From Gnetum montanum (Eukaryota > Streptophyta > Gnetopsida > Gnetales > Gnetaceae), in contig MNCI01027271.1 of NCBI GenBank assembly GCA_015680685.1, positions 69,598-133,597 of the forward strand: DNA of 64,000 bases, in the 5' to 3' direction. Positions 11,567 to 21,942 of the stretch are shown here, one piece after another (the stretch's first letter is position 1; the number at the start of each line of letters is the position of its first letter). Made by a program: the position numbers and the translations under genes. The notes beneath the pieces are model-generated. The model searched no databases, was not told the DNA's origin, and saw nothing but the letters and a program-made list of their open reading frames with translations.

Positions 11567-14317
11567 ATGGTACCTAGACCAAGGGATAAATGAGGAGGGG
11601 AGGCTAGACCATCCCAACTAAGGGACAAGAAAGCTAGAACTAGAAGGTGCCAATAGTTGAAACAGCCCTAGGAGTAGGTAGTTGAAACACATGCAACAAG
11701 ACCTCTTCGGGAGGAGTCCGAAGTGAATCTATTTAATAGATTTTTGAAGTTAAAATAGAGTAATCACACTAGGATGAGGCACTGAGACCATGACCAAATA
11801 TTGAGGTCACTTTGACAAACACTTAGGCAATTTTTTTTCGAAGGAGATCTAGTGTTCAATTCTCTAAGAGCTAAACATTGGTCCTTTCTTGGAGTTTGCT
11901 TAATAAGAAGTTAAAACTCAACTATAGAATTCTCCCATGTGGCCCACTTCTACTTCCTATGGAGAATGATAGATGGAGGAAACATACCTCTTTTGGAATA
12001 ATATGTAGGCTAATGCCACTGTGAAGATCAAGAACATCAGTGTGTTCTACTCAATGGAGTCCATCTCTTAGGCCCTCAATTTGCTAGAAGCTAGGGCAAC
12101 ACTGACAAAAATATCAACTCAAGTAGACCCAAAGGTGAACAAGAAGTGGGTCCAGCAGTGCTATGAGGTTAACCACATGGAGTACAATGCACTAACCAAG
12201 GTAGAAAAGATGTATTTCAAGATCACAGCCTACCACCTTAATCCAACTATTAGGCCAAGAAAAGTGATGTATTCTTTGTGCATGTGTGCATCACTTTAAC
12301 TAGGAAATTTCTATTTAATCTTCCGAAACTAATCTATCTTGAGATATAGAAGCACTTCAAGAAAAATGAGCATGGGAGAAAGGAATTCCCCTTCCCATGC
12401 TTGATTCAAAAGTTATGCAGAAGGGGAGGGATAGCCCACTATTCCAACAACACACTTCAACATGCTCCTGCTACCTCTTAAGTGAAAATGACGAAAGATA
12501 AAGTTCTGCCAGAAGTTCAAGAAGAGGAGCAGCCATCACCAACACACACTCATGAAATAACATCGGAGGCTCATGCTAACATTGAACAAATGTAGAAACT
12601 TGTGTAGCAGCAATAGGCAGGACTGAGTGATGAGCCCTTTATCTACTAACTAGCACTAAGCCATCTAAATGAGGTCACTCATACAATTAGCTATTTTGAG
12701 GACACAGTGCCAATGTTTTCTGCCCAATGAATGTAGGCACCTACAAGATCAAATTAAAGTGCCCAAAAGATAATAGTGTCCCTTCTAGAATAGTATCAAT
12801 TGTTCTTAGTGCATCTAGAGGAGGACATAGTACTAAGGGTAGCAAATAGTGATTGAGGTGGTGGTTGACAGTGTTGGTGAAGCATTGAATGTTCCTACAA
12901 CTATTATTTTTGATATTGCTACACTTCAAGATGTGTAGAAATTTGTCAGAGTAAGTGGGAGGTTTAGCACAGTCCAATATGAGGAATTATTGAATCAACT
13001 GGTTGGAGTTGGGAAACCACTTTTGAAGGTCTTTGATCTTCTAGATAACATCATAGCAACCTAGTTAGCATGCTTGGAGATTAAGGGTAAGAACATCATG
13101 ACTAATGCCAAACTTGAGGTAGCCACAATTGAAAATTAGCACTTGGCTACTAAAGTTGTAGAATTAAGAGCCCACTTAGCTGATCCTACTATTCTCAACT
13201 AGGTTGTAACCAGAGATGATGCTTTCTTACAACTTCAGGAGAAACTTAAAGTGGCTGAGAATGTAGTCTTTAATGAGTCCATAGTAGCAGCAATGGGTTA
13301 TAATCTTGAGAAGGACTTATCAGAGACTCACAAGGAGAATGCAGTTCTAACTAAGGACAATTATCACCTATGCAATGTTGAAACTTAGAATGACTAGATG
13401 GTTGAATTCTTGAGACAATAGCAAGAGCAACTTGCCAAGGTAACCATGGACTTGAGAAGGTTGGATATAGAAAATAGAAATTTCTCGATGGAAAAAGCCC
13501 AAGCTCTTTGCCAAAAATTAGAAATTGAGTTCATTGCCTAGAAAAATGAGGCCGTCAAGTTTGAAAGGATTAAAATCACTACAAGGGCTATGTTGGCCTT
13601 CTCAAAGATGTTAGCGAAAAGTAAATCCAACTAGGAAAGGAAAAGGTGAACGAGGTCCTCCAACAACTCCAACAAGGAGGCAACATGTGGTAGCCCATCT
13701 TTGATGGACTAAACATGTACAACAAAGCAAAAATCTACATCAAGGAGCTGAAAATCAAGGAGATTATGGGGTACATGGAGTTAGCCAACCTCCATTATGC
13801 AAGCCTGACAATGTTGACTATCAGAAGGCCAAGGTTAGAACTAGAGAAGAAAGTGGCCAACTCGTACCTCTTGTATGAGGTAGAGTTCAAGCATCACAAG
13901 GAAATAAAATAGAAGTTAGAAACAACCAATGCAAAGCTTGAGGTCCTCAAAGCCCAATTCATAGATCAACAATCAAAAATTCAGGACCTGGCTAGAAGAA
14001 TGAGTGACTACCATGAGCTCCAAAATGCTATCATTACCTAGTTTGTCAATGTTAAGGAGTTGTTACCTACCATGCCCTGTTTGTGGAATGTTCCTGTACC
14101 GACCCCCATTGGTAATGCTGTGTGGACCATGTATGATCCTCAAAGTAAAGAGGAGAAGATGAAAGCATTATTGGATGCTTTTTGTCTTCCACCAACAATT
14201 GTAGCTGTAGTATAACAACCATAATTGACAAAGCCTCAACTACAACCATTGCATATGCCATAGGCAAGAGAAGGTCCTTCAGCACCTCAAGAGCCTCCAC
14301 CTCTTGGAATTGTTTGA
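11567..14317 (+). pseudogene. Extra ORF2 of element A (degenerate, coiled-coil protein)
   Basis: The start is the ATG right after the conserved splice acceptor. Homologues are at 21943-24768 (B) and 61189-64000 (D). From the N-terminus there is a charged, Arg/Lys-rich segment, a globular part with SHVAHF, NALTKVEKMYFKITAYHLNP (12193-12251) and a TLQHAP block near 12450-12470, an acidic linker, then a long heptad-rich coiled coil (about 13200-14000), and the tail SKEEKMKALLDAF (14146-14184). The position between integrase and 3' LTR is that of the env-like ORF of Athila elements. I see no signal peptide or membrane segment, so I do not call it an envelope. A link to the 'putative plant transposon protein' family is only a guess. 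Many TAG stops. Confidence 0.65.
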
Positions 14318-14531
14318 TTTTCTTCTTGTCTTCAGCCACCAGAGGGGTTCAGCTATCAATTTTCTAATGGTTTTTGATTTTTTTAATGAACACCAATTTT
14401 TGTAAAAGTTGTAAATCAGTACACTTGGGCATTTAGCATCAATTTGAGTTAGTTAATAATCCATACCTTTCCAAGTTTTGATATAGGAATTATTCCTCCT
14501 TTTTTCACTCTAAAATAAGTTTTCATTTAGT

Positions 14532-14541
14532 CGTGGGGCTA
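14532..14541 (+). promoter_or_regulatory. Polypurine tract of element A
   Basis: CGTGGGGCTA lies directly before the 3' LTR. C has ATAGGGGTA and B has ATGGGGGTA in the same place. It primes plus-strand synthesis. Confidence 0.65.
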
Positions 14542-15356
14542 TGATGAGTCATCATTCATTGGATTGCATTGATGCGTACACATTGATGCATACACATTAA
14601 TGTGTGCCTATCGATGCATACGCATCAACAAAGTGTCTGGTCTTGCCTATATAAATGCATGCACCTACTACATTTAAGGAATTCATTCATTAGTAGAAAA
14701 ATGGAGCTCTTGTAATTTGTTCTTTTGAGAGTTAGAATATTTTCTAACTTCTCGGAATAGAAGTTGAGAAGTGTATAGATCTTTATTTTAGCATTGATGT
14801 ATCTGGACACTTTAGTGTGAATGATAATAAAGACAAGCTTCTTGATAAACCTTGCATCACTTTGGATTAACATGATAGTTACTTTAATGCACTTTACTAT
14901 TATGCAATGTACTTTTATGCATTTAATTAATTCATTAATTATAGCTAATTAATGCACATAAGTACGACCACCTCGACCATAAGTTAACACTTGGTAATCT
15001 TAGTAGAGTTGCAACATGTTTAGGATGTGCACGGAAGATGGGAATGGATGCTTATGTTAGGATTAGACTAAGGCATTAGATAGTTTCTAGATTAATTAAG
15101 CATTTAATTACTTTATTTTCATGCTTAAAAGGAATGAATAAAAATATAAAAGTTATATAAATCATGTGCCTTAGTTACACTTAACCATACCATTGAACCT
15201 CAGAAGTGGAACTAAGAAGACAATGATCACATCCTTAGATTCACTATCCTAGATAATGTGTACTTAGAGAGTTAAAGTCTATGGAATTTGATCAGATCAC
15301 TTAGTGAACATTGGTGATTCATATGGTTGGGTGTAGGGACTGCTCGTTGCTCATCA
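14542..15356 (+). repeat. 3' LTR of element A
   Basis: It begins TGATGAGTCATC and ends CGTTGCTCATCA, with inverted ends TGATGAG/CTCATCA. U3 opens with repeated GATGCATAC-type palindromes (14568-14632). A TATA box TATATAAA is at 14648-14655, which puts the RNA start near 14680. It aligns with 1-602. Confidence 0.92.
14648..14655 (+). promoter_or_regulatory. TATA box in 3' LTR of element A
   Basis: TATATAAA is followed by ATGCATGCACC. The C LTR has the same motif at 19910-19917 with similar following text (CACTACATTTA). Confidence 0.65.
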
Positions 15357-17640
15357 CTCGTCAAAGTAAAAAATGAGATTACTTATGATGTTAGATTTCA
15401 ATTCTACATACAAACTCACTTTCTGAGAGTGTATCTTGTAGAATCATATTTGATTTTCTTTGTAGAGCCAAATTTTATTCTACATTTTCCACCAAACTAT
15501 TTGACTTAGCAAGGTGTAGGCAAGTACCTTGCATTTCTTAAGAGCTTATTTATATAGTCCTTTCATAAAATCCTTTAAATTTCTACAAATCTTGTACCAC
15601 ACAATGAGCTGACATGGTAGAGCCAAAAACTATATTTCTAGTAGAACCAGTTTTCCACTCTATGAATCTTCCCATCCAAATAAAGTTAACTTGGTTGAAC
15701 CACTTATGTACTTGTTGGTTAGACCATAATTTGACTCTACGAATCTTCCCATCTGAATAAAGATGACTTGGAAAAACCACTTATGCACTTGTTGGTAGAA
15801 CCATATTTTAAATCTACAAATAATGCTTATTTTTAAGCTCCTTCTTTGAGTAATGATATGACACATAGAAGTGCTTTCACTCCTTATTGTAGAACCAGTT
15901 TATAATTCTAGTAACATTCTTCATAAGATAACTTACATATCACATATGATTCATATACTAGGCAGATTTTAATCTTTCGTCATGCTTTATTTTTGTGAAG
16001 CTAACTTGAGTAGAACTATTTAATAGACCCAATTTTGGTTTTATGAGTTGACATGGAAGATCAATGACACGGCTCACGGAACCATTTTTCTTTTTCTTTA
16101 TAGAACTAGATTGTAGCTTTGCAAACTAGGGCTAACTTAAGAGCTTATGTGTGAAAGCCTTTGATGTATATGCTAATTTAGTCTTTTTATTTGTAGAACT
16201 ACCTTTTGGTTCTATAAGTCTATGTCATATAAAATCCAACATGGTAGGGTATCTTCACATTTCTATTTGCTTGGTAATTTTTAGGCTTATGTGACATAAT
16301 TGGAACAAAAGCTCATATTTTGTTCAATAAATTCTTATTACAAAAGCTAATGTGGCAAAATCATTTATACACTTGCCTATAGAACTAAATTTTGGTTATA
16401 ATAGCAATGCTTCTCTTTGTGTTATGTCTTTTAGATGATGATGTGGTTCATAGAGCCATTTTAGCTTTTTCTATGTAGAACTAAATTTTGTTCTATGCTC
16501 TTTATTATAATAGCTCACTTGGCAAAGAAGAAGCAATTGCATAATGTCCCTTAAGAGATTTTATCATACCTCTTTGTCTATAGAGCTTTGTTCATGGAAC
16601 CACTTTTTGGTTCTATGAACTTTTGCCACATAATGATCTAATATGGTAGAACCAAAAAGTGTGTTTCTTGTAGAACCATTTTTTTGATTCTACAAACATC
16701 TCATTTCAAGCACTTTATTTGAATTATGATGTAGTAGGGGTTATAGATCTTGTATAATTTCTTTTTCTCTTTTTCATGGATCCAATTTTTGATTCTACGA
16801 ACACACTTAACAAAATAGCTTATGTGTCATATACATTGTAATTTTAATCTTTCCTTATGCTTTAATTCTACGAAGTGAACTCATGTGGAACCATTTTGTG
16901 GAGTTGATTTTTTGTTTTTATGAGCTTCCTCTACAAGCCGACTTGGTAAATCATACTTAATAAACCCCTCTTTGTATCAATCAGGTTCAAAATAGTTTAT
17001 GAAACCCTTTGTAGAGCTAATCATTGGTTATATTATGCCTCTTTACCTATTCAAAATGACTTTGAAGAATTAAGTTAAACTCAGATCAAATTATTTTTCC
17101 TAAAATGATAAGGTTTCCTTCTATGCTCAACCATTTATTTTAATGCTAATCATTTGTTGAGATGAAATTGGTCTGTAAGCTTTGTGAATCCATGTTCATT
17201 GGCCTCATCTTAACTAGCACATGGAAAGAGTGTACATTTAAGCTAGGTCAAACTTGTACAAGTTCTATCTTTGATATCTAATTCAATTGTTCCATGCAAT
17301 GTTTAATTTAATTTGAAACCCTATATCTTTAGACTAACTAAAGCTTCATGAGTTTAAATAATCAACAAACCAGAATTTTCTTAATTTCTAATAAGCCTTA
17401 AAATATCCCATTTTACAAAGAATATTTGATCAAAACAAACTTAATCTCTTAAATATTTCCACAAAAACTTCTTCTAAAATTATCCTCCACTTAGAGCTTC
17501 TTAAACATAGTGTGATAGAATTTTAGATCATACACACTATGTGAGTGTATCAAAATTTTTTGTGAATTTTAAGAAATTGTGCAAAGAATCAAGTATGGTA
17601 ATTTGAATTCATTTTTGTTCCATTAAAGTGGCTATTGCTG
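15357..17640. other. Unassigned AT-rich region with repeated small hairpins
   Basis: I find no coding signal longer than about 70 codons and no similarity to the elements here. At least seven imperfect hairpins of the form GTAGAACCA..TTTTGGTTCTAC recur: 15889-15911, 16193-16215, 16379-16400, 16475-16497, 16592-16619, 16669-16694 and 16774-16800. It may be a separate non-coding element or target DNA of A. Confidence 0.5.
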
Positions 17641-17699
17641 CAAAAAAGAAAAAAAAAACGCTGCCAGAGCTAGATTTTTATAAAGCATATCTATAGCAA

Positions 17700-19490
17700 A
17701 AATGAATGATGCAAGATCATGTGCTAATGTCCCTATAGCAAATCCAAGGAATTATCAATCAGTTATCAACCACCTACAAGGGATGTTACAAGTAATGAGT
17801 TGGAGATGCAAAGAATTTTAACAAGTACTCAATGTAACCATGCATGAGCTTGAAGTCTTCATGGACCCAAGAATTGATTGAATCCCATTGCAATCAACAA
17901 GTGATGACTAGACTACATAGATTTCTACAAATGTACCTATGTTCCCAATCACCCTTGCATCAAGTAATGGGATGATAGTTCTAATCATGCTTCATGAAGG
18001 CTATAAGAGGATACTATCAAAGGTGTTATTAATCATATGAATAATTCTCTAAACATTCCTAATTACCCATTCTTGATTTCACTAGTACCTAGAACATTTT
18101 GAAATTTGCATGTATAGGAGGAGGAGCTGGTGGAGCAATGATTATAATAGAGCATAAGGATGCCTTGGATCAACTACTTCAAATAGGTTGGATTATTCAA
18201 GAAATTTTTGAAATCCCTAAAAATATTAAGACAATGTAATTTAAATTGATTCTGATAAATGGAAAGTTTGTGCTTCTATAATCTTAGTTGTAACATGAAA
18301 AATTCAAAGTGCAATAATTGCAAGATGAGATAGTCCAACTTCATGCTCAATCACAAGATCCAATCAAGTTCATAGCTCTAAAGTTGCTTGATCAATTTAG
18401 AGCTAAGGAAGTATAATTCCTAATGACCAAGCAACACTAATTGGCTATGTAGAGTAAATAGGCCACATGGAATGCATCCATAGTTGATGCCAAGGCACAT
18501 GCATTACAAAAGGACATCAACATGTTGGAGATAAAAAAAATAAGAGATTGGCAACAAAAAATAAAAAATTGATACAAGTGGAAAATGAGAAAGGAAAGCA
18601 TGAAAACCATCTAAGTCATCTTCGTGAACATTTTGTTAATGCAGATGAAAATATCAAGAAGTTAGCATGGGAAAACAAGAATCTATCCATGATAGAGGTT
18701 TGAGCATTATAGCAAAAGTTTATGATTAAAATTGTAACCTTATAAAATGATGCCATCAATAATTGAGCCTTAAGAAGGAGATCAATGACAAAGAAATTAT
18801 GGTAGCCAAGGGCGACATCAATGTTGCATTACAATAATTGACAAACACTACCTAGAAGAGCATCCTTGATAGAATCTTAGTGGCACACTAGGAAAAAATT
18901 AAAATTAAGTACCTATGGATAGAGAAGCTAATACACTACATAGAACTTGCTAACCTCTAATATGATACTCTTGCCTAACAACTAGACTCTAAAGAAATGA
19001 AGTCAAGAAATAAGTAACATCAATATTTGCATTATTTAATCATGAAAATAAACTCCATGATGAGACTTAAAAAATGCTACAACTACCACACAGAGCTAGA
19101 AATCTTGTAAACCTAATACATCAAGTAATGTAATATGATAAAGAATGTAGCAAAGAGATTAGTATAATACTAGAAGTAGAAAGAGAAAGTTAGAGCATTC
19201 AACATGATGCATTGACTATTTGCTGCCTTGCTTATTCAAGGAAATAAAATGTTTTTAAGTTTGCCATATCCATGGAAAATCCTAACTATTGCAATCTTAG
19301 CCTACTTAGCTTGGACTACTAATGATACATGAAAAGATGTGGAGAAGTACAAACTCATACTTAATCACTTTTGTATGAAGGATCAAGCCGTGAATCTAGT
19401 ATAGAATCCACTATAGCAAAAGAAGCCACCAACACCTAGAACAATATAAAGATCTACTACTAGAGGAAATTTTTTAATACCTATCAATTT
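17700..19490 (+). pseudogene. ORF2 C-terminal half of Athila-like copy C (degenerate)
   Basis: Translated text is Lys/Glu/Asn-rich and heptad-like. It includes IEKLIHYIELANL-YDTLA (18918-18974), which matches KEIMGYMELANLHYASLT in A and EEMIEYMELANLCYANLV in B. It lies directly before a polypurine tract and LTR, as ORF2 does in A and B. Stops are frequent. The N-terminal half is not recognisable; the 5' side passes into the hairpin-rich region. Confidence 0.6.
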
Positions 19491-19655
19491 TGTAATCTTT
19501 TTTATGCGTGTCCACTATTTTCCCATGTTGTAAATCACTCAAATAAATGATTTCATGAGACACTCAAGCTATTTAGTTAGTCAATTACGTAGCCATCATA
19601 ATTTTTTAACCTCCATCCCAATTTTTCTTAACTCAAGGATGACTTTTTAGTTAAT

Positions 19656-19665
19656 CATAGGGGTA
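19656..19665 (+). promoter_or_regulatory. Polypurine tract of copy C
   Basis: ATAGGGGTA immediately precedes the TGATGAG that opens the LTR, as in A and B. Confidence 0.65.
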
Positions 19666-20631
19666 TGATGAGCAGTTAATGCGTCTAGTGTGACATTGCA
19701 CCTATGATATATTAGCATTGATATTATAGTTGCAATATCATATGTTTTTATATAATATCATAGATACGATGTATCTAAGGTAGGTAAAGCCTATAAATAA
19801 AATTAACCTAGTTGGTGAAGTGTAGTTGATTAGTTGCATGAACAAGCATACGCCGGTGCAACCCCATTGACATCGACGCAAATGCATCGACATAGATGTA
19901 AGTCAAGGCTATATAAATGTGTATACCCACTACATTTATGGCACATTAAGTTAGTAGTATAGAAAATTTCTTACAGTTTCCTATTTCTAGAGTTAGAATA
20001 TTTTTAATTTGAGTGCCTATGGTATAAATTAAGAGATTGTATGAATTTGTATTCAAGCATCATGTACTTGAACACTTTGATGTGAATGAAAATAAAGAGG
20101 AGATATTTGATATTCATTGCAACACTTATAGGAATTTTACTTTATAGGAATTTTACATTCCATGTTACAGTAATTACAGAAATTAATATAATCAATAATG
20201 AACACATAAGTACAACCACTTTGAGCATGGCATATAATGCTTGGTAATCCCAGCAATGGTCATTTGGTATGCCTAGTAATTACTACTTGGTAACCTACCA
20301 ACATTAATACAAATTTAGGATGTGTATGGAAAGTGGGTATAGATACTTATGTTAGGATAGTTAGCTTTAGAACCATTAGGTAGTTAGAATAGTTAATTAT
20401 TAACCATTCATCTTTCCATGCAACACTAGGCTAAAAACATATATATATATATAAAATAGATATCATATGTCTTAACTCACACATAACCTTACATAAGAGC
20501 ATACATAAGTGAGAGTTAAGAAGATAATGATCATACACTTCCTTCAATCACAATCCACAAAATTCAACTAGATCACTAGTGCACACTTGTGATTCATATG
20601 GTTGTACATAAGGACTACTTACTACTCATTA
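19666..20631 (+). repeat. Athila-like LTR shared by C (3' LTR) and D (5' LTR)
   Basis: It begins TGATGAGCAGTT and ends TACTCATTA. TATA box TATATAAA is at 19910-19917. The 3' part parallels A's LTR (ATAAGTACAACCACTTTGAG, TTATGTTAGGATAG, GATTCATATGGTTG). A (TA)n run lies at about 20438-20452. A polypurine tract precedes it and leader-like DNA follows it. Confidence 0.8.
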
Positions 20632-20725
20632 TTAGAATTATTACTAGGAAGTTAGTTTAGCTAAGTGTGCCAAGTAGAAAAATACCATGATATTATGCAA
20701 AGATGTTGTAAGGACTAATCAATGA
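20632..20725 (+). other. Element D leader, first part
   Basis: CTAGGAAGTTAGT here parallels CTAGGAAGCTAGT (646-658) in A's leader. The primer site is too decayed to read. The last five bases, AATGA, are the target duplication of B. Confidence 0.5.
20721..20725. repeat. Target-site duplication of element B, left
   Basis: AATGA precedes the left LTR. The same five bases follow the right LTR at 34053-34057. Confidence 0.9.
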
Positions 20726-21674
20726 TGATGAGCGGCAAGGTACCCCTACGCCCAACCATACGAATCACAAAGTGTCCATGCGTGATTTGGTCAAATTCCA
20801 TGGACTTTGTTGTTTCCGATGCACTAGCCCTTTAAGAAGTGAATTCAGTCTTAAGGTCAATCATTTGCTTTCCAATTACACTTGTGACGTTCATTGGTAT
20901 CGTTAAGTGTAACTAAGGCATTTGATTTTTATCATTTTTATGTTTTATAGTTAGGTGCTTGAATTGTAGATAAAAATGGATTTGATTAACTAATATAAAT
21001 CAATTAATTAACTAATCATTTAACTAATTCTAACATAAGCATCCAATCCCACTTTTTGTACATGTCTTGAACCCACATATCCACTGCTGGGTGACCAAGT
21101 GCTACGCTACTAGGCATACCAAGCAATAACACTACTGGGATTACCAAGCAAATACATGTTACGCTTAAAGCAGTTGTACTTATGTGTGTAATCTATCTCA
21201 CTTAATTGTCTCATTAATGTAATAACTGGGAAATATTAAATAATTAATTGAAAACATTTAATAAATAATTGGAAATAGTAAATGCATAAATAAAATAGCT
21301 AATCTATCCAAAGTGCTATAAGGTTTATTAGAAAGCTTGTCTTTATTGTCGCACACATTGTCATGCTTAGGTACAATAATGCTTGAATAAAGATCTATAC
21401 ACTTAATGACTCTTGCTACAAGAACTTAGAGAAAAGATTCTAACTTTCAAATGGAAAAAATGTAAGAGCTCCATTGCAACTACAATTTACTTATGTCATG
21501 AATGCAGTTGCAAGCGTGTATTTATAGCAAAAAATCAAGAAAACCAACACTGTGTCAACAGGGCCTCATCAATGCATGGTAAGATGCGTTGACTAGGCCT
21601 CATTGGCGAGGCCTAGTTGATGAGGTCACATCAACAAGGCCTTGTTAATGTAGCCAACTTAACACAACTCATCA
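20726..21674 (-). repeat. 3' LTR of element B
   Basis: Read on the minus strand it begins TGATGAGTTGTG and ends CCGCTCATCA. TATAAATA (minus) is at 21519-21526. It is 54 bp longer than the other LTR, mainly from extra GAGGCCT-type repeats at 21590-21655 and an 18-bp stretch near 21020. Confidence 0.92.
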
Positions 21675-21683
21675 TACCCCCAT
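21675..21683 (-). promoter_or_regulatory. Polypurine tract of element B
   Basis: TACCCCCAT on the plus strand, that is ATGGGGGTA read toward the 3' LTR. Confidence 0.7.
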
Positions 21684-21942
21684 GATTGAATGAAAACTCA
21701 TCCTCGAGTTTTGTTACAAAATTGGGGAGGTATGGGATTATTGATTGACTTTTATTCACACAAAACAAACAAACAAACTTGACAAAAAATGGAGTGTACA
21801 GATCAACACATTATAAAAAATGAAGGTGTTTAGGACACAAAATTAAACACCATGATTTAACTCTTCAAAACTTAGACAACATGTACCTTGATGGTGTGAA
21901 GCTTGTTGGAGAAGATCAAATGGTCCTAGGCGATGGTGGTTA

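Larger units (their letters stand above)
1..15356 (+). mobile_element. Element A: Athila-like Ty3/gypsy LTR retrotransposon, left end truncated
   Basis: An LTR remnant at 1-602 and a matching LTR at 14542-15356 bracket gag, protease, RT, RNase H, integrase and an extra ORF2, all on the plus strand. LTR ends are TGATGAG...CTCATCA. RT text such as HFPLSFVD, YSGYNQI and FMDD, the order of domains and the tRNA-Asp-type primer site are those of the Athila group of non-chromovirus Ty3/gypsy elements. Every coding region carries stops and frameshifts, so the copy is dead. An E-family fragment (8097-11049) interrupts the spacer between integrase and ORF2. The left target duplication lies outside the window; CTCGT follows the right LTR. 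Confidence 0.9.

Noticed and set aside
11567-14317. ORF2 as a true envelope gene
   Set aside because: Position and splicing resemble env, but no signal peptide, transmembrane segment or fusion-like region is visible in A, B or D.
15889-16800. CRISPR-like array
   Set aside because: Repeats are imperfect, unevenly spaced hairpins in plant-type DNA with no cas-like genes.
20438-20452. (TA)n run as a TATA promoter
   Set aside because: It lies downstream of the LTR's real TATA box at 19910 and is not present in the other LTRs.
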